A stretch of DNA of 64,000 nt from Xylanibacter brevis ATCC 19188 (GCF_000621725.1 NZ_KK211333.1:73181-137180); one strand, 5' to 3'; shown: positions 16,862-25,526, counted from the first letter of the stretch. Notes: a model not told the origin generated them from the letters alone. A program made the numbers and translations.

Positions 16862-18517
16862 TTATTCTTGGTAGAGATAGCGTTTGATGCTCTTCTTAGG
16901 TGTCTTCTGGAATTCCTCCTTGCGCAACTCGATGCTGCTGATGCGACTGAACGGAGGCAACTGTGCGTTGAGGTTCTCACGGTTCTGGTCCATGACAGCT
17001 TCCAGCTCTTCCTCACTGAAGTTTACTATTTCATCCTGATCGGGATATACGAGCGCAATGAGTTTTTCGTCTCTCTGGATGACAAGACACTCGCTGACCA
17101 TTGGCATTGAAGAGAGCTTGTCTTCAATCTCCTCTGGATAAATGTTTTGTCCGCTTGCTCCCAGCAACATGTTCTTGATGCGTCCGCGAATGAAAATGTG
17201 GCCCTCTTCGCCCAAGGTGCCCAGGTCGCCTGTGTGATACCATCCATCTTTGTCGAGAGCCTGATTGGTTGCCTCCTCATTCTTGTAGTATCCCAGCATG
17301 ACATTTTGTCCGCGTGTAATAATCTCACCAGGGGTGTTGAAGGGGTCGTCGCTCACGATACGCACTTCCATTCCGTCAACAGGTTTGCCACAAGAGCTGG
17401 GTGCAAATTCTTTCCAGTCGCAGTAGCTGATAAGTGGAGCGCACTCTGTGGCTCCGTAGCCTACGGTAATGGGGAAGTTGATGCTCATGAGGAATTCTTC
17501 CACTTCTTTCGAAAGTGCTGCTCCGCCCACAATCACCTCGTAGGCACGTCCGCCAAAGGCTGCATATACCTGTTCGTAGATGCGACGTTTTACCTTCTGC
17601 GATACGATGGGCATTGCCATCAGTAGCTTCATGCGGTTGGTCTGTATGATGGGGAATACCTTCTTGCGGATAATCTTCTCAATGATGAGTGGCACAGAGA
17701 CAACCAGAGTGGGACGTATGTCTGTGAATGCCTTCGCGATGAGCGATGGTGAGGGCAGACGATTGAGGAAGAAGGTGTGGCTACCATTACAGAAGGGGAA
17801 GATGAACTCAACCGTCATTCCATACATGTGAGCCATTGGCAGAATAGAGAGCAATGGGTCTCCTGGCTTAATCTTGTCTCCCAGGTGCTTAATACAGAAC
17901 ACCATGTTGCCCATGATGGCGCGATAGGGTAGCATGACACCCTTTGAGAATCCTGTTGTTCCGCTGGTGTAGTTGATGAGTGCCAGTTCCTCGGGTTGGT
18001 CCTCGTGATAATGCACGTCTTCCTGTCGGAAAGCGCGTGGATACTTACTACCAAACATCATGTTCAGATGTTCGCGTGCGTAGGTCAGCTTCTCAGAGCG
18101 CGAGAGCATAAGTGAGAAATCGGGCAGGTTGACGATGCCTTCCAAGTTGGGCATCTCGTCGGGATTGATTTCCTTTGCCACGAAGTCACCTACGAAAAGC
18201 ACGCGCGAACCAGAATGGTTCACGATGTTGTGAATCTGCTCAGCGTTGAACTCATGTAGTATGGGGACTGCTACTGCGCCATAGGTCAGCGTGGCCAGAA
18301 AAGCTACTGCCCAGTGAGCAGAGTTGCGACCGCAAATGGCTATTTTATCACCTTTTTGTATATTGCAACTCTCAAATGCAATATGCAATTTTTCTATCTT
18401 TCGAGCTACGTCGTGAAACTGTAGGGTGGCTCCTTGATAATCAGTTAAGGCGTCTTGATCCCAGTATTTGACGATAGTCTCTTGTAAGTATTTGTTAAAA
18501 CTTGAACAGTTGTTCAT
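16862..18517 (-). CDS. AMP-forming acyl-CoA synthetase, first gene of pair
   Basis: The 551-residue product shares every motif with its downstream neighbour: YTSGTTGFSKGVM, VGYGATECAP, GWYHTGDLG, and a C-terminus KTPKKSIKRYLYQE. The overall similarity is high along the full length. Likely function is activation of fatty acids to acyl-CoA or acyl-AMP at the membrane surface. Keeping two near-full-length copies suggests different substrates or dosage. The start codon at 18517 directly abuts a 25-bp dyad, and the predicted transcription start lies inside that dyad, so this gene pair appears tightly regulated. Confidence 0.88.
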   Translation of the reverse strand: MNNCSSFNKYLQETIVKYWDQDALTDYQGATLQFHDVARKIEKLHIAFESCNIQKGDKIAICGRNSAHWAVAFLATLTYGAVAVPILHEFNAEQIHNIVNHSGSRVLFVGDFVAKEINPDEMPNLEGIVNLPDFSLMLSRSEKLTYAREHLNMMFGSKYPRAFRQEDVHYHEDQPEELALINYTSGTTGFSKGVMLPYRAIMGNMVFCIKHLGDKIKPGDPLLSILPMAHMYGMTVEFIFPFCNGSHTFFLNRLPSPSLIAKAFTDIRPTLVVSVPLIIEKIIRKKVFPIIQTNRMKLLMAMPIVSQKVKRRIYEQVYAAFGGRAYEVIVGGAALSKEVEEFLMSINFPITVGYGATECAPLISYCDWKEFAPSSCGKPVDGMEVRIVSDDPFNTPGEIITRGQNVMLGYYKNEEATNQALDKDGWYHTGDLGTLGEEGHIFIRGRIKNMLLGASGQNIYPEEIEDKLSSMPMVSECLVIQRDEKLIALVYPDQDEIVNFSEEELEAVMDQNRENLNAQLPPFSRISSIELRKEEFQKTPKKSIKRYLYQE

Positions 18518-18583
18518 TGCACAATTTTCAAAATTTTGTGCAAAGATACATCATTTCATGCACAATCCCAAATTTTTTGTGCA
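18518..18583 (-). promoter_or_regulatory. Promoter with two identical operator-like dyads
   Basis: TGCACAA-N11-TTGTGCA occurs twice, at 18518-18542 and 18559-18583, with identical perfect 7-bp arms, different 11-bp centres, and a 41-bp centre-to-centre distance (about four helical turns). On the minus strand the -7 element TATCTTTG is at 18548-18541 and a TTG at 18571-18569, spaced 20 bp. One dyad therefore overlaps the -7 edge and the transcription start. The other overlaps the -33 element. This is the geometry expected of a dimeric repressor binding on one DNA face. The regulator is unknown. Confidence 0.8.
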
Positions 18584-18660
18584 GATTTTTATATTTATGC
18601 TATTTTTATTTCCTTTAGGTGTTAAATCGACCAAATAATAGGAAATAACGAGTTTAATTC

Positions 18661-19911
18661 TTATTCGTATCTCATCGAGCGAGCTGGGTGAATTCTGGAA
18701 ACAAGATAGCTGGGAGCTATCAGTACGAGAACGCTGATAATCAGTGTGCTCAGGTTGAGCGCAATGATGATGGGCATGTTGATTTCCATGGGTGCTTCGT
18801 TGACGTAGTAGGTCTGTGGATCGAGTGAAACGAGGCCCGTCTTCATTTGCAGGATTACGATACCTAGGCCAATGATGTTGCCCCAAAACAATCCTTTGCC
18901 GATGATAAAGGCCGCAAACCATAAGAAGGTGTGGCGGATGGTGTTGTTGCGTGCACCCAGTGCTTTTAGGATGCCTATCATCTGCGTACGCTCCAATATG
19001 ATTATCAGTAGGCCGCTGATCATGGTGAAGCCGGCAACTGCAGTCATGAGAGCTAGGACAATCCATACGTTGATGTCAAGTAGTCCTAACCAAGAGAACA
19101 CCTGTGGATAGGCCTGCATAATGGTTTGGGCAGCCAGTGTCTGCTCGTCCTTGTCGTGTGTCTTGTTGGCAATCTCTGCAATTTGAGGATAGATTTGCTC
19201 CAGCTGCGTAAAGTCGTTGATCAAAAGTTCTGCTCCAGAGCATTGGTCCGTGCGCCAACCATTCAGTTTGTTGGTGACATAGATGTCTGTCAGGCAGAAG
19301 ATGTCATCAAAGCGCTTCATGTTTGTCTGGTAGATACCCTTGATGGTGAAGCGACGAGCCTTAATGTCGTCGTTGTTGATGAAGTAGGCAAACAGTCGGT
19401 CGCCAACTCTCAACTGTAGTTTGTCGGCCATCGTCTTCGATATTACCAATGGGTATTTCGAGGCGGAATCGCAGAATTGGGGCAGTTCTCCCTCTATCAT
19501 ACTTTCTTTCAGAAACTGCGTATCGTATTCAGCACCAAGTCCTTTCAGTACGACTCCCATGAAGTCATCGTCCGTTTTCAGGATGCCTTGTGTGTGGGTG
19601 TAGCGCTGGATATAGCGCACCTCCTTGACTTGTTTGAATGCAGTTGTCAAAGTGTCTCCAAGGCAAATGGGGAAGTTGCCTGCCTGTGTGTAGGCAAAGA
19701 TGTTTTGTATTTGAATATGGCTTCCAAAGCCAGCCACTTTGTCGCGTATGGTATGCTTGAATCCCAACACTACGCTAACGGTCACAATCATGACTGCCAA
19801 ACCGATGGCTACACCAATGGTGGCAATACGAATAGCAGGGCGGCTAACTTTTTTCTTGTCGCCCTTCTCGTCGTAGATATGACGCGCTAGAAATAGTGGA
19901 AGATTACTCAT
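18661..19911 (-). CDS. LolC/E-type ABC transporter permease (FtsX/MacB superfamily)
   Basis: The 416-residue product has one N-terminal membrane helix (about residues 28-50), a large periplasmic domain, and three C-terminal helices (about 275-300, 320-345, 375-400). This is the FtsX-type topology of lipoprotein-releasing and MacB permeases. The start of the first helix (RIATIGVAIGLAVMIVTVSVVLGFKHTIRDKVAGFGSHIQI) closely resembles LolC/LolE. The likely role is extraction of lipoproteins from the inner membrane with an ATPase encoded elsewhere. It overlaps the end of the upstream aminotransferase gene by 8 bp, implying translational coupling. Confidence 0.82.
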   Translation of the reverse strand: MSNLPLFLARHIYDEKGDKKKVSRPAIRIATIGVAIGLAVMIVTVSVVLGFKHTIRDKVAGFGSHIQIQNIFAYTQAGNFPICLGDTLTTAFKQVKEVRYIQRYTHTQGILKTDDDFMGVVLKGLGAEYDTQFLKESMIEGELPQFCDSASKYPLVISKTMADKLQLRVGDRLFAYFINNDDIKARRFTIKGIYQTNMKRFDDIFCLTDIYVTNKLNGWRTDQCSGAELLINDFTQLEQIYPQIAEIANKTHDKDEQTLAAQTIMQAYPQVFSWLGLLDINVWIVLALMTAVAGFTMISGLLIIILERTQMIGILKALGARNNTIRHTFLWFAAFIIGKGLFWGNIIGLGIVILQMKTGLVSLDPQTYYVNEAPMEINMPIIIALNLSTLIISVLVLIAPSYLVSRIHPARSMRYE

Positions 19912-21106
19912 TCACTCTGCCAGGATAGGCTTCCAATGCCTTTTGTAGCACAACCAATGCCTTCGTCAGGTCTTCCTTCTTCAGTACGTAGGCTATACGT
20001 ACCTGGTTGATGCCGGCACCAGGTGTGGTGTAGAAACCTGCTGCTGGGGCCATCATCACGGTGGCGCCTTCGTATTCAAACTCGCTCAGGCACCAACGAC
20101 AGAATTTCTCGCTGTCGTCCACGGGCAGTTTGGCTACGGTGTAGAAGGCTCCCATGGGTATTGGAGAATAAACTCCAGGTATGCGGTTCAGTCCGTCTAT
20201 CAGGCACTTACGGCGTTCTACGTACTCATCGTACACATCACGATAGTAATCTTCGGGGGCATCCAGCGATGCCTCTGCCACAATCTGTCCGATGAGGGGA
20301 GGTGAGAGGCGCGCCTGACAGAATTTCATGACGGCAGCTCTGACGTCTTTGTTCTTGGTGATGAGGGCGCCTATGCGGATTCCGCACTCTGAATAGCGCT
20401 TAGACACAGAGTCAATCAGTATGACGTTCTGTTCGATACCTTCCAAATGGCAAGCTGAGATATAGGGCGAACCAGTGTAGATGTACTCGCGATAAACTTC
20501 GTCGGAGAAGAGATACAGGTCGTATTTCTTCACCAAGTCACGAATCTGGTTCATTTCGCGACGAGTGTAAAGGTAGCCAGTAGGGTTGTTGGGGTTGCAA
20601 ATCATGATGGCGCGTGTGCGCTCGTTGATCAGTTCCTCGAACTTCTCTACCTTTGGCAGCGAGAAGCCCTCTTCAATAGTGGTTGCGATGGTGCGTATCT
20701 TTGCGCCAGCAGAGATGGCAAAAGCCATATAGTTGGCATAAGCAGGCTCTGGAACAATGATTTCATCGCCAGGATTCAGACACGACATGAACGCAAAGAG
20801 TACCGCCTCGCTACCGCCACTTGTGATGATGATGTCGTCGGCAGTAACGTTGATGTTGTATTTGGCGTAATAGTTTACCAGCTTTTCACGATAGCTCTGA
20901 TATCCCTGCGAAGGTGAGTATTCCAGGATCTCACGGTCGATGGTCTTCAGGGCATCAAGTCCCACTTGAGGCGTGGGCAGGTCAGGCTGACCAATATTTA
21001 GATGGTATACGTGTGTACCTCTTTTCTTTGCGGCAGCTGCCAAAGGAGCCAATTTTCTGATTGGCGATTCTGGCATTTCAAGTCCGCGTACTGATATCTC
21101 AGGCAT
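19904..21106 (-). CDS. PLP-dependent aminotransferase, AspC-like
   Basis: The 400-residue product is a class I aminotransferase with NIGQPDLPTP, the NPNNPTGYLYTRRE asparagine region, DEVYREYIY, and the PLP lysine in DSVSKRYSECGIRIG. This subgroup in Bacteroidetes is usually annotated as aspartate aminotransferase. Aspartate or another amino acid as substrate is inference. It is the first gene of a two-gene unit with the LolC/E-type permease, an unexplained but translationally coupled pair. Confidence 0.88.
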   Translation of the reverse strand: MPEISVRGLEMPESPIRKLAPLAAAAKKRGTHVYHLNIGQPDLPTPQVGLDALKTIDREILEYSPSQGYQSYREKLVNYYAKYNINVTADDIIITSGGSEAVLFAFMSCLNPGDEIIVPEPAYANYMAFAISAGAKIRTIATTIEEGFSLPKVEKFEELINERTRAIMICNPNNPTGYLYTRREMNQIRDLVKKYDLYLFSDEVYREYIYTGSPYISACHLEGIEQNVILIDSVSKRYSECGIRIGALITKNKDVRAAVMKFCQARLSPPLIGQIVAEASLDAPEDYYRDVYDEYVERRKCLIDGLNRIPGVYSPIPMGAFYTVAKLPVDDSEKFCRWCLSEFEYEGATVMMAPAAGFYTTPGAGINQVRIAYVLKKEDLTKALVVLQKALEAYPGRVNE

Positions 21107-21333
21107 TTTTTATCGAATTTTTTCTGTTTCAGAGTGCAAAGATACTAAAATAGTCCAAAAAACTTCATTCGTCAAGTGTTTTTTTGCGTTTTGATGAGCA
21201 AGTTTTTGCGAAATAGTTCGTTTTCGAATGCGTTTGGTGTGTTGTGGGCTACCAGCGAATGGCCTTTTGTAGGTAAAACGCTATGAATAAGCAAAATAAT
21301 GCTCCGTTGGTGGTAGATGACGAGAATGCTGGT

Positions 21334-21421
21334 GTAAAACAATAGCTATTGCATTGTAAAAGTGCCAGTATTGCATCGTAAAAGCGCCAGTATTGCATTG
21401 TAAAAGTGCCTGAATTAAATC
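21334..21421. repeat. Periodic array B: 22-bp tandem units
   Basis: Units begin with GTAAAA at 21334, 21356, 21378 and 21400, exactly 22 bp apart. The core TATTGCAT...GTAAAAG is nearly identical in the middle copies and diverged in the first and last. Copy 1 contains the perfect palindrome CAATAGCTATTG. The array lies in the 21107-21532 gap between two divergent genes, about 60 bp before the pseudokinase promoter. I see nothing else in that gap. Confidence 0.88.
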
Positions 21422-21479
21422 TTTAAACATAAAGACTTGCGAAACGAATAAAACCGTATCGGAAATTATTAGATAAAAT

Positions 21480-21510
21480 TTGCTTATCTCGGATTTTATG
21501 TGTACTTTTG
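21480..21510 (+). promoter_or_regulatory. Promoter of the pseudokinase operon
   Basis: TTG at 21480-21482 and TACTTTTG at 21503-21510 are spaced 20 bp. Transcription near 21515 supports the start codon at 21533, not an in-frame upstream start. Confidence 0.75.
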
Positions 21511-21532
21511 CGCAATCAAAAAACTTAAAGGT

Positions 21533-22786
21533 ATGAACTTCGAAGAAATGCTTAATGCATCAGAAAAGTCGGTTGTAGGAAAAGAACTACTGCCTGTCGG
21601 CACATTGCGCAAACAGCAGATAGAGGGCAAGTATAAAAACATTGTGGCTATCAGGCAGGACTTGGCAGATAATAGCTCTTTCTGTGCTTCTTTGCAAGAA
21701 GATCAGCAGTACACCTCGAGGCTGAACATGGCGCAACAGATGCATTACGAGGTCACCTCAACGGTGTCTGGCAGCTGTGAGCTGGGGCTTGAGGCGGGTT
21801 CATATCAAACTTTGGAGCATGTTTTAAGAGATGATCCGTCTGTGGTTGCTCGAAAAGGTTTCATGGATGATTTCACCCAGCAGTTGATGGATGCAGCCAA
21901 CCGACTGCATCAGGATGGCGTCTTCTATTGGTGCTTTGCTCCAAAGAATATCCTGTTGGCAAAAGGTAGTTCGCGTCCGATGTTGCTGTGCCACGGTTCG
22001 CTTTTCAAGCCAACCGATTTGGCCGCTATCTATCAGGGAATAGAGAATTTCGTAGCTCCCGAGGTGATGCAGACAGGTCGTGGCGATGCCCGTAGTGATG
22101 TGTATTCGCTAGGCATGTTGCTACAGAAAATCTATGAGAATGGTGATATGCCAATGGGGATGAAGGCTGTGGTGAAGAAAGCTGTGAGTGAAGATCCTAA
22201 AGCACGCTACGCTACAGTCGAAGCTATGTCGACCGACTTAAAGAAGCGCAATAGTATGCGTCAATCATTATTGGTGTCGCTGGCAGCCCTGGCTGTGACA
22301 TTGCTATGCGTTGTTGTGTATTTCGATGTGACGCCACAAACGGAGAAAATAGATTTCGTAGAGCAGACCTCTCAGCAAGATAATGATGAAGACTGGTTTG
22401 GCGATGAGAACTTCGACCCTGAGGCTGAGCTTGCCGGAGATCCTGACTCGGCCAATGTGGATGGTGATACACTTTTTACAAAAGATGAGAAGAAACGACT
22501 CGATGAATATCAGGCTAAGGCCGAGGATATCTTTAAAAAACAGTTTGAACGTCAGGCCGACCGCATCCTCTCTAAGGTTTATAGCAATGAACGTATGGGT
22601 GCTGAGGAGAAAGTCTTCGTGGCTGGCAGCAAGCAATTGATGGAAGAACTGATACAACAGCAGACCAAACTGGGCGATGAGGCAGGATTGAGCCCTGAAC
22701 GCACAGGTCAGTTGGCCAATGATATCATCAATCGTCTGACAAGAGAAAAGCAGAAATCCCTCTCGAAGAAGGGAATTCAAAAATAA
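21533..22786 (+). CDS. Membrane-anchored pseudokinase-like protein
   Basis: The 417-residue product has a protein-kinase-like C-lobe (about residues 90-240), one membrane helix (about 245-263), then an acidic and a coiled, charged C-terminal region (about 264-417) probably outside the cytoplasm. The catalytic-loop equivalent of HRDxKPxN reads YWCFAPKN (132-139), so the base Asp is Cys134 and the Lys is Ala136. The DFG equivalent reads CHG (153-155). The APE motif (175-177) and the SDVYSLG helix are kept. It therefore looks like a fold-preserving kinase without catalysis, perhaps a scaffold or sensor. It heads an operon with a DUF4494 gene, yggS and nspC. Confidence 0.75.
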   Translation: MNFEEMLNASEKSVVGKELLPVGTLRKQQIEGKYKNIVAIRQDLADNSSFCASLQEDQQYTSRLNMAQQMHYEVTSTVSGSCELGLEAGSYQTLEHVLRDDPSVVARKGFMDDFTQQLMDAANRLHQDGVFYWCFAPKNILLAKGSSRPMLLCHGSLFKPTDLAAIYQGIENFVAPEVMQTGRGDARSDVYSLGMLLQKIYENGDMPMGMKAVVKKAVSEDPKARYATVEAMSTDLKKRNSMRQSLLVSLAALAVTLLCVVVYFDVTPQTEKIDFVEQTSQQDNDEDWFGDENFDPEAELAGDPDSANVDGDTLFTKDEKKRLDEYQAKAEDIFKKQFERQADRILSKVYSNERMGAEEKVFVAGSKQLMEELIQQQTKLGDEAGLSPERTGQLANDIINRLTREKQKSLSKKGIQK

Positions 22787-22813
22787 ACATTAACTTTATA
22801 TATTGAAAAACAA

Positions 22814-23302
22814 ATGGCAATGAGAAGTAGAACCGCTACATGGTTTGAGTGCAAAATACGCTACGAGAAAACTATGGAAGACGGCATGCAAAAGAAAGTT
22901 ACTGAGGCTTATGTGGTAGATGCACTGAGCTTTAGCGAGGCAGAAGAACGTATCATCGAAGAGATGTCATCATATATCAGTGGTGAATTCACCGTAACCG
23001 ATATCAAGAAGGCACCTTATGGCGAGATATTCTTCAGTGATCAGGAGATGGCCGACAAGTGGTATAAGGCAAAACTGCAGTTTATCACCATCGATGAGAA
23101 ATCAGAGAAAGAGAAGAAATCTACCGTCAACTATCTGGTGCAGGCTGGTACTTTCAACGGTGCAGTGAAGAACCTCGACGAGGTGATGGGTGGTACAATG
23201 ATTGATTACACCATTTCCAGCATCACTGAGACGCAGTTGATGGACGTCTATGAGCACACTGGAAAGACCAAGAAAGACGATAAACCCGAGTTTGAACAAT
23301 AG
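22814..23302 (+). CDS. DUF4494 domain protein
   Basis: The 162-residue soluble product starts MAMRSRTATWFECKIRYEKT and matches the Bacteroidetes family DUF4494, recognised from the TWFECKIRYEKTMEDG and VTEAYVVDALSFSEAE segments. Its function is unknown. No signal peptide or membrane helix is seen. It is consistently found in this phylum near yggS-like genes. Here it lies 27 nt after the pseudokinase gene and 10 nt before yggS, so the three are probably co-transcribed. Confidence 0.8.
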   Translation: MAMRSRTATWFECKIRYEKTMEDGMQKKVTEAYVVDALSFSEAEERIIEEMSSYISGEFTVTDIKKAPYGEIFFSDQEMADKWYKAKLQFITIDEKSEKEKKSTVNYLVQAGTFNGAVKNLDEVMGGTMIDYTISSITETQLMDVYEHTGKTKKDDKPEFEQ

Positions 23303-23312
23303 TTTCATTGCT

Positions 23313-23984
23313 ATGTATCCGGTAAAAGAAAAACTGAATGAAGTCCTCCAGTCGCTACCGAAAAGTGTGCGACTGGTGGCTATCAGTAAGTTTCATCCTG
23401 CAGATTTTATCACCGCTGCCTACGAAGAAGGACAGCGTGTGTTTGGCGAAAGCCACGAGCAGGAGCTGGCACAGAAAGTAAAAGAACTGCCTCAAGACAT
23501 TGAGTGGCACTTCATCGGGCATCTACAGACTAATAAGGTGAAATATATTGCGCCTTATATCTCGATGATTGAAGCTGTGGATTCTCTGAAGTTGCTTCGC
23601 GAGATTGAGAAGCAGGCAGCCAAGTCTGATAGGGTGGTGAAGGTCCTGTTGGAACTTCATATTGCAGAAGAAGCCACTAAATATGGCTTAACACTCGATG
23701 CCTGTCGCCAGTTATTGGCCGACGGCGAGTGGCGACAGATGAGTCATGTTCAGATTTGCGGCCTGATGATGATGGCCTCAAACGTAGATGATGAAGAACA
23801 GATAGCACGTGAATTTGATACTGCAGCCAGCTTCTTCAACGAGGTAAAGGCACAGTATTTTGCCGATGATGACGCTTTCTGCGAGCGCTCGTGGGGCATG
23901 AGTGACGATTATCACATTGCCGTAGCCCACGGCAGTACGATGGTTCGCATAGGCACAACCATCTTTGGACCCAGAATATATTGA
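23313..23984 (+). CDS. YggS-family PLP homeostasis protein
   Basis: The 223-residue product is a single-domain PLP-binding TIM-barrel protein. The cofactor lysine is in LVAISKFHP near residue 26, followed by FGESHEQEL, WHFIGHLQTNKVKY, and SWGMSDDYHIAVAHGSTMVRIGTTIFGPR. The family (YggS/PROSC) buffers pyridoxal phosphate and has no known enzyme activity. The start at 23313 is 10 nt after the DUF4494 stop and gives normal length. A longer in-frame start lies inside the previous gene. The next gene, nspC, encodes a PLP enzyme. Confidence 0.92.
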   Translation: MYPVKEKLNEVLQSLPKSVRLVAISKFHPADFITAAYEEGQRVFGESHEQELAQKVKELPQDIEWHFIGHLQTNKVKYIAPYISMIEAVDSLKLLREIEKQAAKSDRVVKVLLELHIAEEATKYGLTLDACRQLLADGEWRQMSHVQICGLMMMASNVDDEEQIAREFDTAASFFNEVKAQYFADDDAFCERSWGMSDDYHIAVAHGSTMVRIGTTIFGPRIY

Positions 23985-23992
23985 TTGTTTTA

Positions 23993-25180
23993 ATGGCAAC
24001 ACCTATTTATATTATAGAGGAGGCAAAGCTGAGACGCAACCTGCAGCTCATTGCCCATGTAGCAAAAGAGGCAGACGTTGAGATTATCCTTGCTTTTAAG
24101 GCTTTTGCACTTTGGAAAACGTTCCCCATTTTTCGTGAGTATATCAATAGCACTACAGCTAGCTCGCTCAGCGAAGCTCTGTTGGCATACGAAGAGTTTG
24201 GTGCTAAAGCACACACTTTCTCGCCAGCATATACCGATGATGAAATAGAACCTATCGTGCGATGCTCTTCGCATCTCACGTTCAATTCATTGTCACAATA
24301 CGAACGTTATCACAAACGCGTGGCAAGAAAAGTCAGCATCGGTTTGCGTGTCAACCCCGAATATAGCGAGGTAGGCACACTGCTTTATAATCCTTGTGCA
24401 CCTGGCACACGTTTCGGCGTGACTGCCGATAAATTGCCCGAGCAGCTACCTAGTGATATCGAAGGTTTTCATTGCCATTGCCATTGCGAGAGTGGGGCAG
24501 ATGTGCTTGAGCGTACGTTGGTGCATATCGAGGAGAAATTCAGCAAGTGGTTCCCCCAGTTGAAGTGGCTCAACTTGGGCGGTGGCCATCTGATGACTCG
24601 CAAAGATTATGATGTTCCACACCTTATTAATATAATAAAGGGTTTGCACGAGCGCTATCCCTGGATGAAAATCATCCTGGAACCTGGCAGTGCCTTTGCT
24701 TGGCAAACCGGCCCCTTGGTGAGTCATGTCGTAGATGTGGTAGAGGATAAGGGTATCCGTACTGCTATTCTTGATGTCAGCTTTACCTGTCATATGCCCG
24801 ACTGTTTAGAGATGCCATATTATCCTGACGTGCGTGGAGCAGAACATCTCAATCCAAAAGAAAGCATAGTTTGTGATGATTCTAAGCATTTGTCTGCATC
24901 AAAAACATCAAAATTTTGTTCTTCGACAACATCTGGTTACATCTATCGACTTGGAGGAAATAGTTGTTTGAGTGGTGACTTTATGGGAAATTGGTGCTTT
25001 AATCATGAATTAAAAGTGGGCGAAGAAGTGATTTTTGAGGATATGATCCACTACACAACCGTAAAAACATGCATGTTCAACGGCATCAGTCATCCAGCCA
25101 TCGGAATGCTAAAAATGGACGGAAATCTCGAGATTTTGCGCCAATTTGGGTACGAAGACTATAAAAATCGCATGGATTAG
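23993..25180 (+). CDS. nspC: Carboxynorspermidine decarboxylase
   Basis: The 395-residue product is an alanine-racemase-fold PLP decarboxylase that makes spermidine or norspermidine from the carboxylated precursor. Motifs include AFKAFALWKTF with the PLP lysine, NLGGGHLMTRKDYD, LEPGSAFAWQTGPL, DVSFTCHMPDCLEMPY and RLGGNSCLSGDFMG. The start at 23993 lies 8 nt after yggS. Residues about 285-312 (around KESIVCDDSKHLSASK) form a Ser/Lys/Cys-rich insert before YRLGGNSC that I do not expect in the family. Its codons are AT-rich compared with the flanks. The frame stays open through it. An AT-rich hairpin (25179-25205) follows the gene. Confidence 0.9.
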   Translation: MATPIYIIEEAKLRRNLQLIAHVAKEADVEIILAFKAFALWKTFPIFREYINSTTASSLSEALLAYEEFGAKAHTFSPAYTDDEIEPIVRCSSHLTFNSLSQYERYHKRVARKVSIGLRVNPEYSEVGTLLYNPCAPGTRFGVTADKLPEQLPSDIEGFHCHCHCESGADVLERTLVHIEEKFSKWFPQLKWLNLGGGHLMTRKDYDVPHLINIIKGLHERYPWMKIILEPGSAFAWQTGPLVSHVVDVVEDKGIRTAILDVSFTCHMPDCLEMPYYPDVRGAEHLNPKESIVCDDSKHLSASKTSKFCSSTTSGYIYRLGGNSCLSGDFMGNWCFNHELKVGEEVIFEDMIHYTTVKTCMFNGISHPAIGMLKMDGNLEILRQFGYEDYKNRMD

Positions 25181-25212
25181 CACTTTTTTTTTAAAAAAAA
25201 TGCGGAAAAGTT

Positions 25213-25242
25213 TTGGCAGTTCAAAAAAAAGCAGTACCTTTG
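25213..25242 (+). promoter_or_regulatory. Promoter of the tRNA cluster
   Basis: TTG at 25213-25215 and TACCTTTG at 25235-25242 are spaced 19 bp, about 50 bp before the first tRNA. Confidence 0.7.
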
Positions 25243-25295
25243 CAACCGCAATCGAGAGAGATATGCTAACACACTGAATTTAGTGCGATAAACAG

Positions 25296-25368
25296 GCGGA
25301 AATAGCTCAGTTGGTAGAGCACAACCTTGCCAAGGTTGGGGTCGCGGGTCCGAGTCCCGTTTTCCGCT
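25296..25368 (+). tRNA. tRNA-Gly (GCC), copy 1
   Basis: This is a 73-nt cloverleaf. The acceptor stem GCGGAAA pairs with TTTCCGC, the D arm is AGCTCAGTTGGTAGAGC, the anticodon loop is CTTGCCAAG with anticodon GCC, and the T arm contains GGTCCGAGTCC. The 3' CCA is not encoded. It is identical to the copy at 25638. Confidence 0.95.
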
Positions 25369-25416
25369 CAACATATTGAACAAAAAGAGAGATTAGGGAA
25401 GGCCTTAATCGTAAAT

Positions 25417-25498
25417 GCCCAGGTGGCGGAATTGGTAGACGCGCACGTTTCAGGTGCGTGTGCCGCAAGGCGTGCAGGTTCGAGTCCTGTTCTGGGCA
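25417..25498 (+). tRNA. tRNA-Leu (CAG)
   Basis: This is an 82-nt class II tRNA. Acceptor GCCCAGG pairs with TCTGGGC, the D arm has GGCGGAATTGGTAGAC, the anticodon stem CACGT/GCGTG encloses TTCAGGT with anticodon CAG, there is a variable arm TGCCGCAAGGCG, and the T arm is GCAGGTTCGAGTCCTGT. CCA is not encoded. Confidence 0.93.
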
Positions 25499-25526
25499 CT
25501 CTTTTTATTCAAATGTGAATCATGTT

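Noticed and set aside
25327..25518. Short frames reading through the tRNA cluster
   Set aside because: They consist of tRNA sequence. The identical start (MPRLGSRVRVPFSA) at both tRNA-Gly copies is only the T-arm translated.
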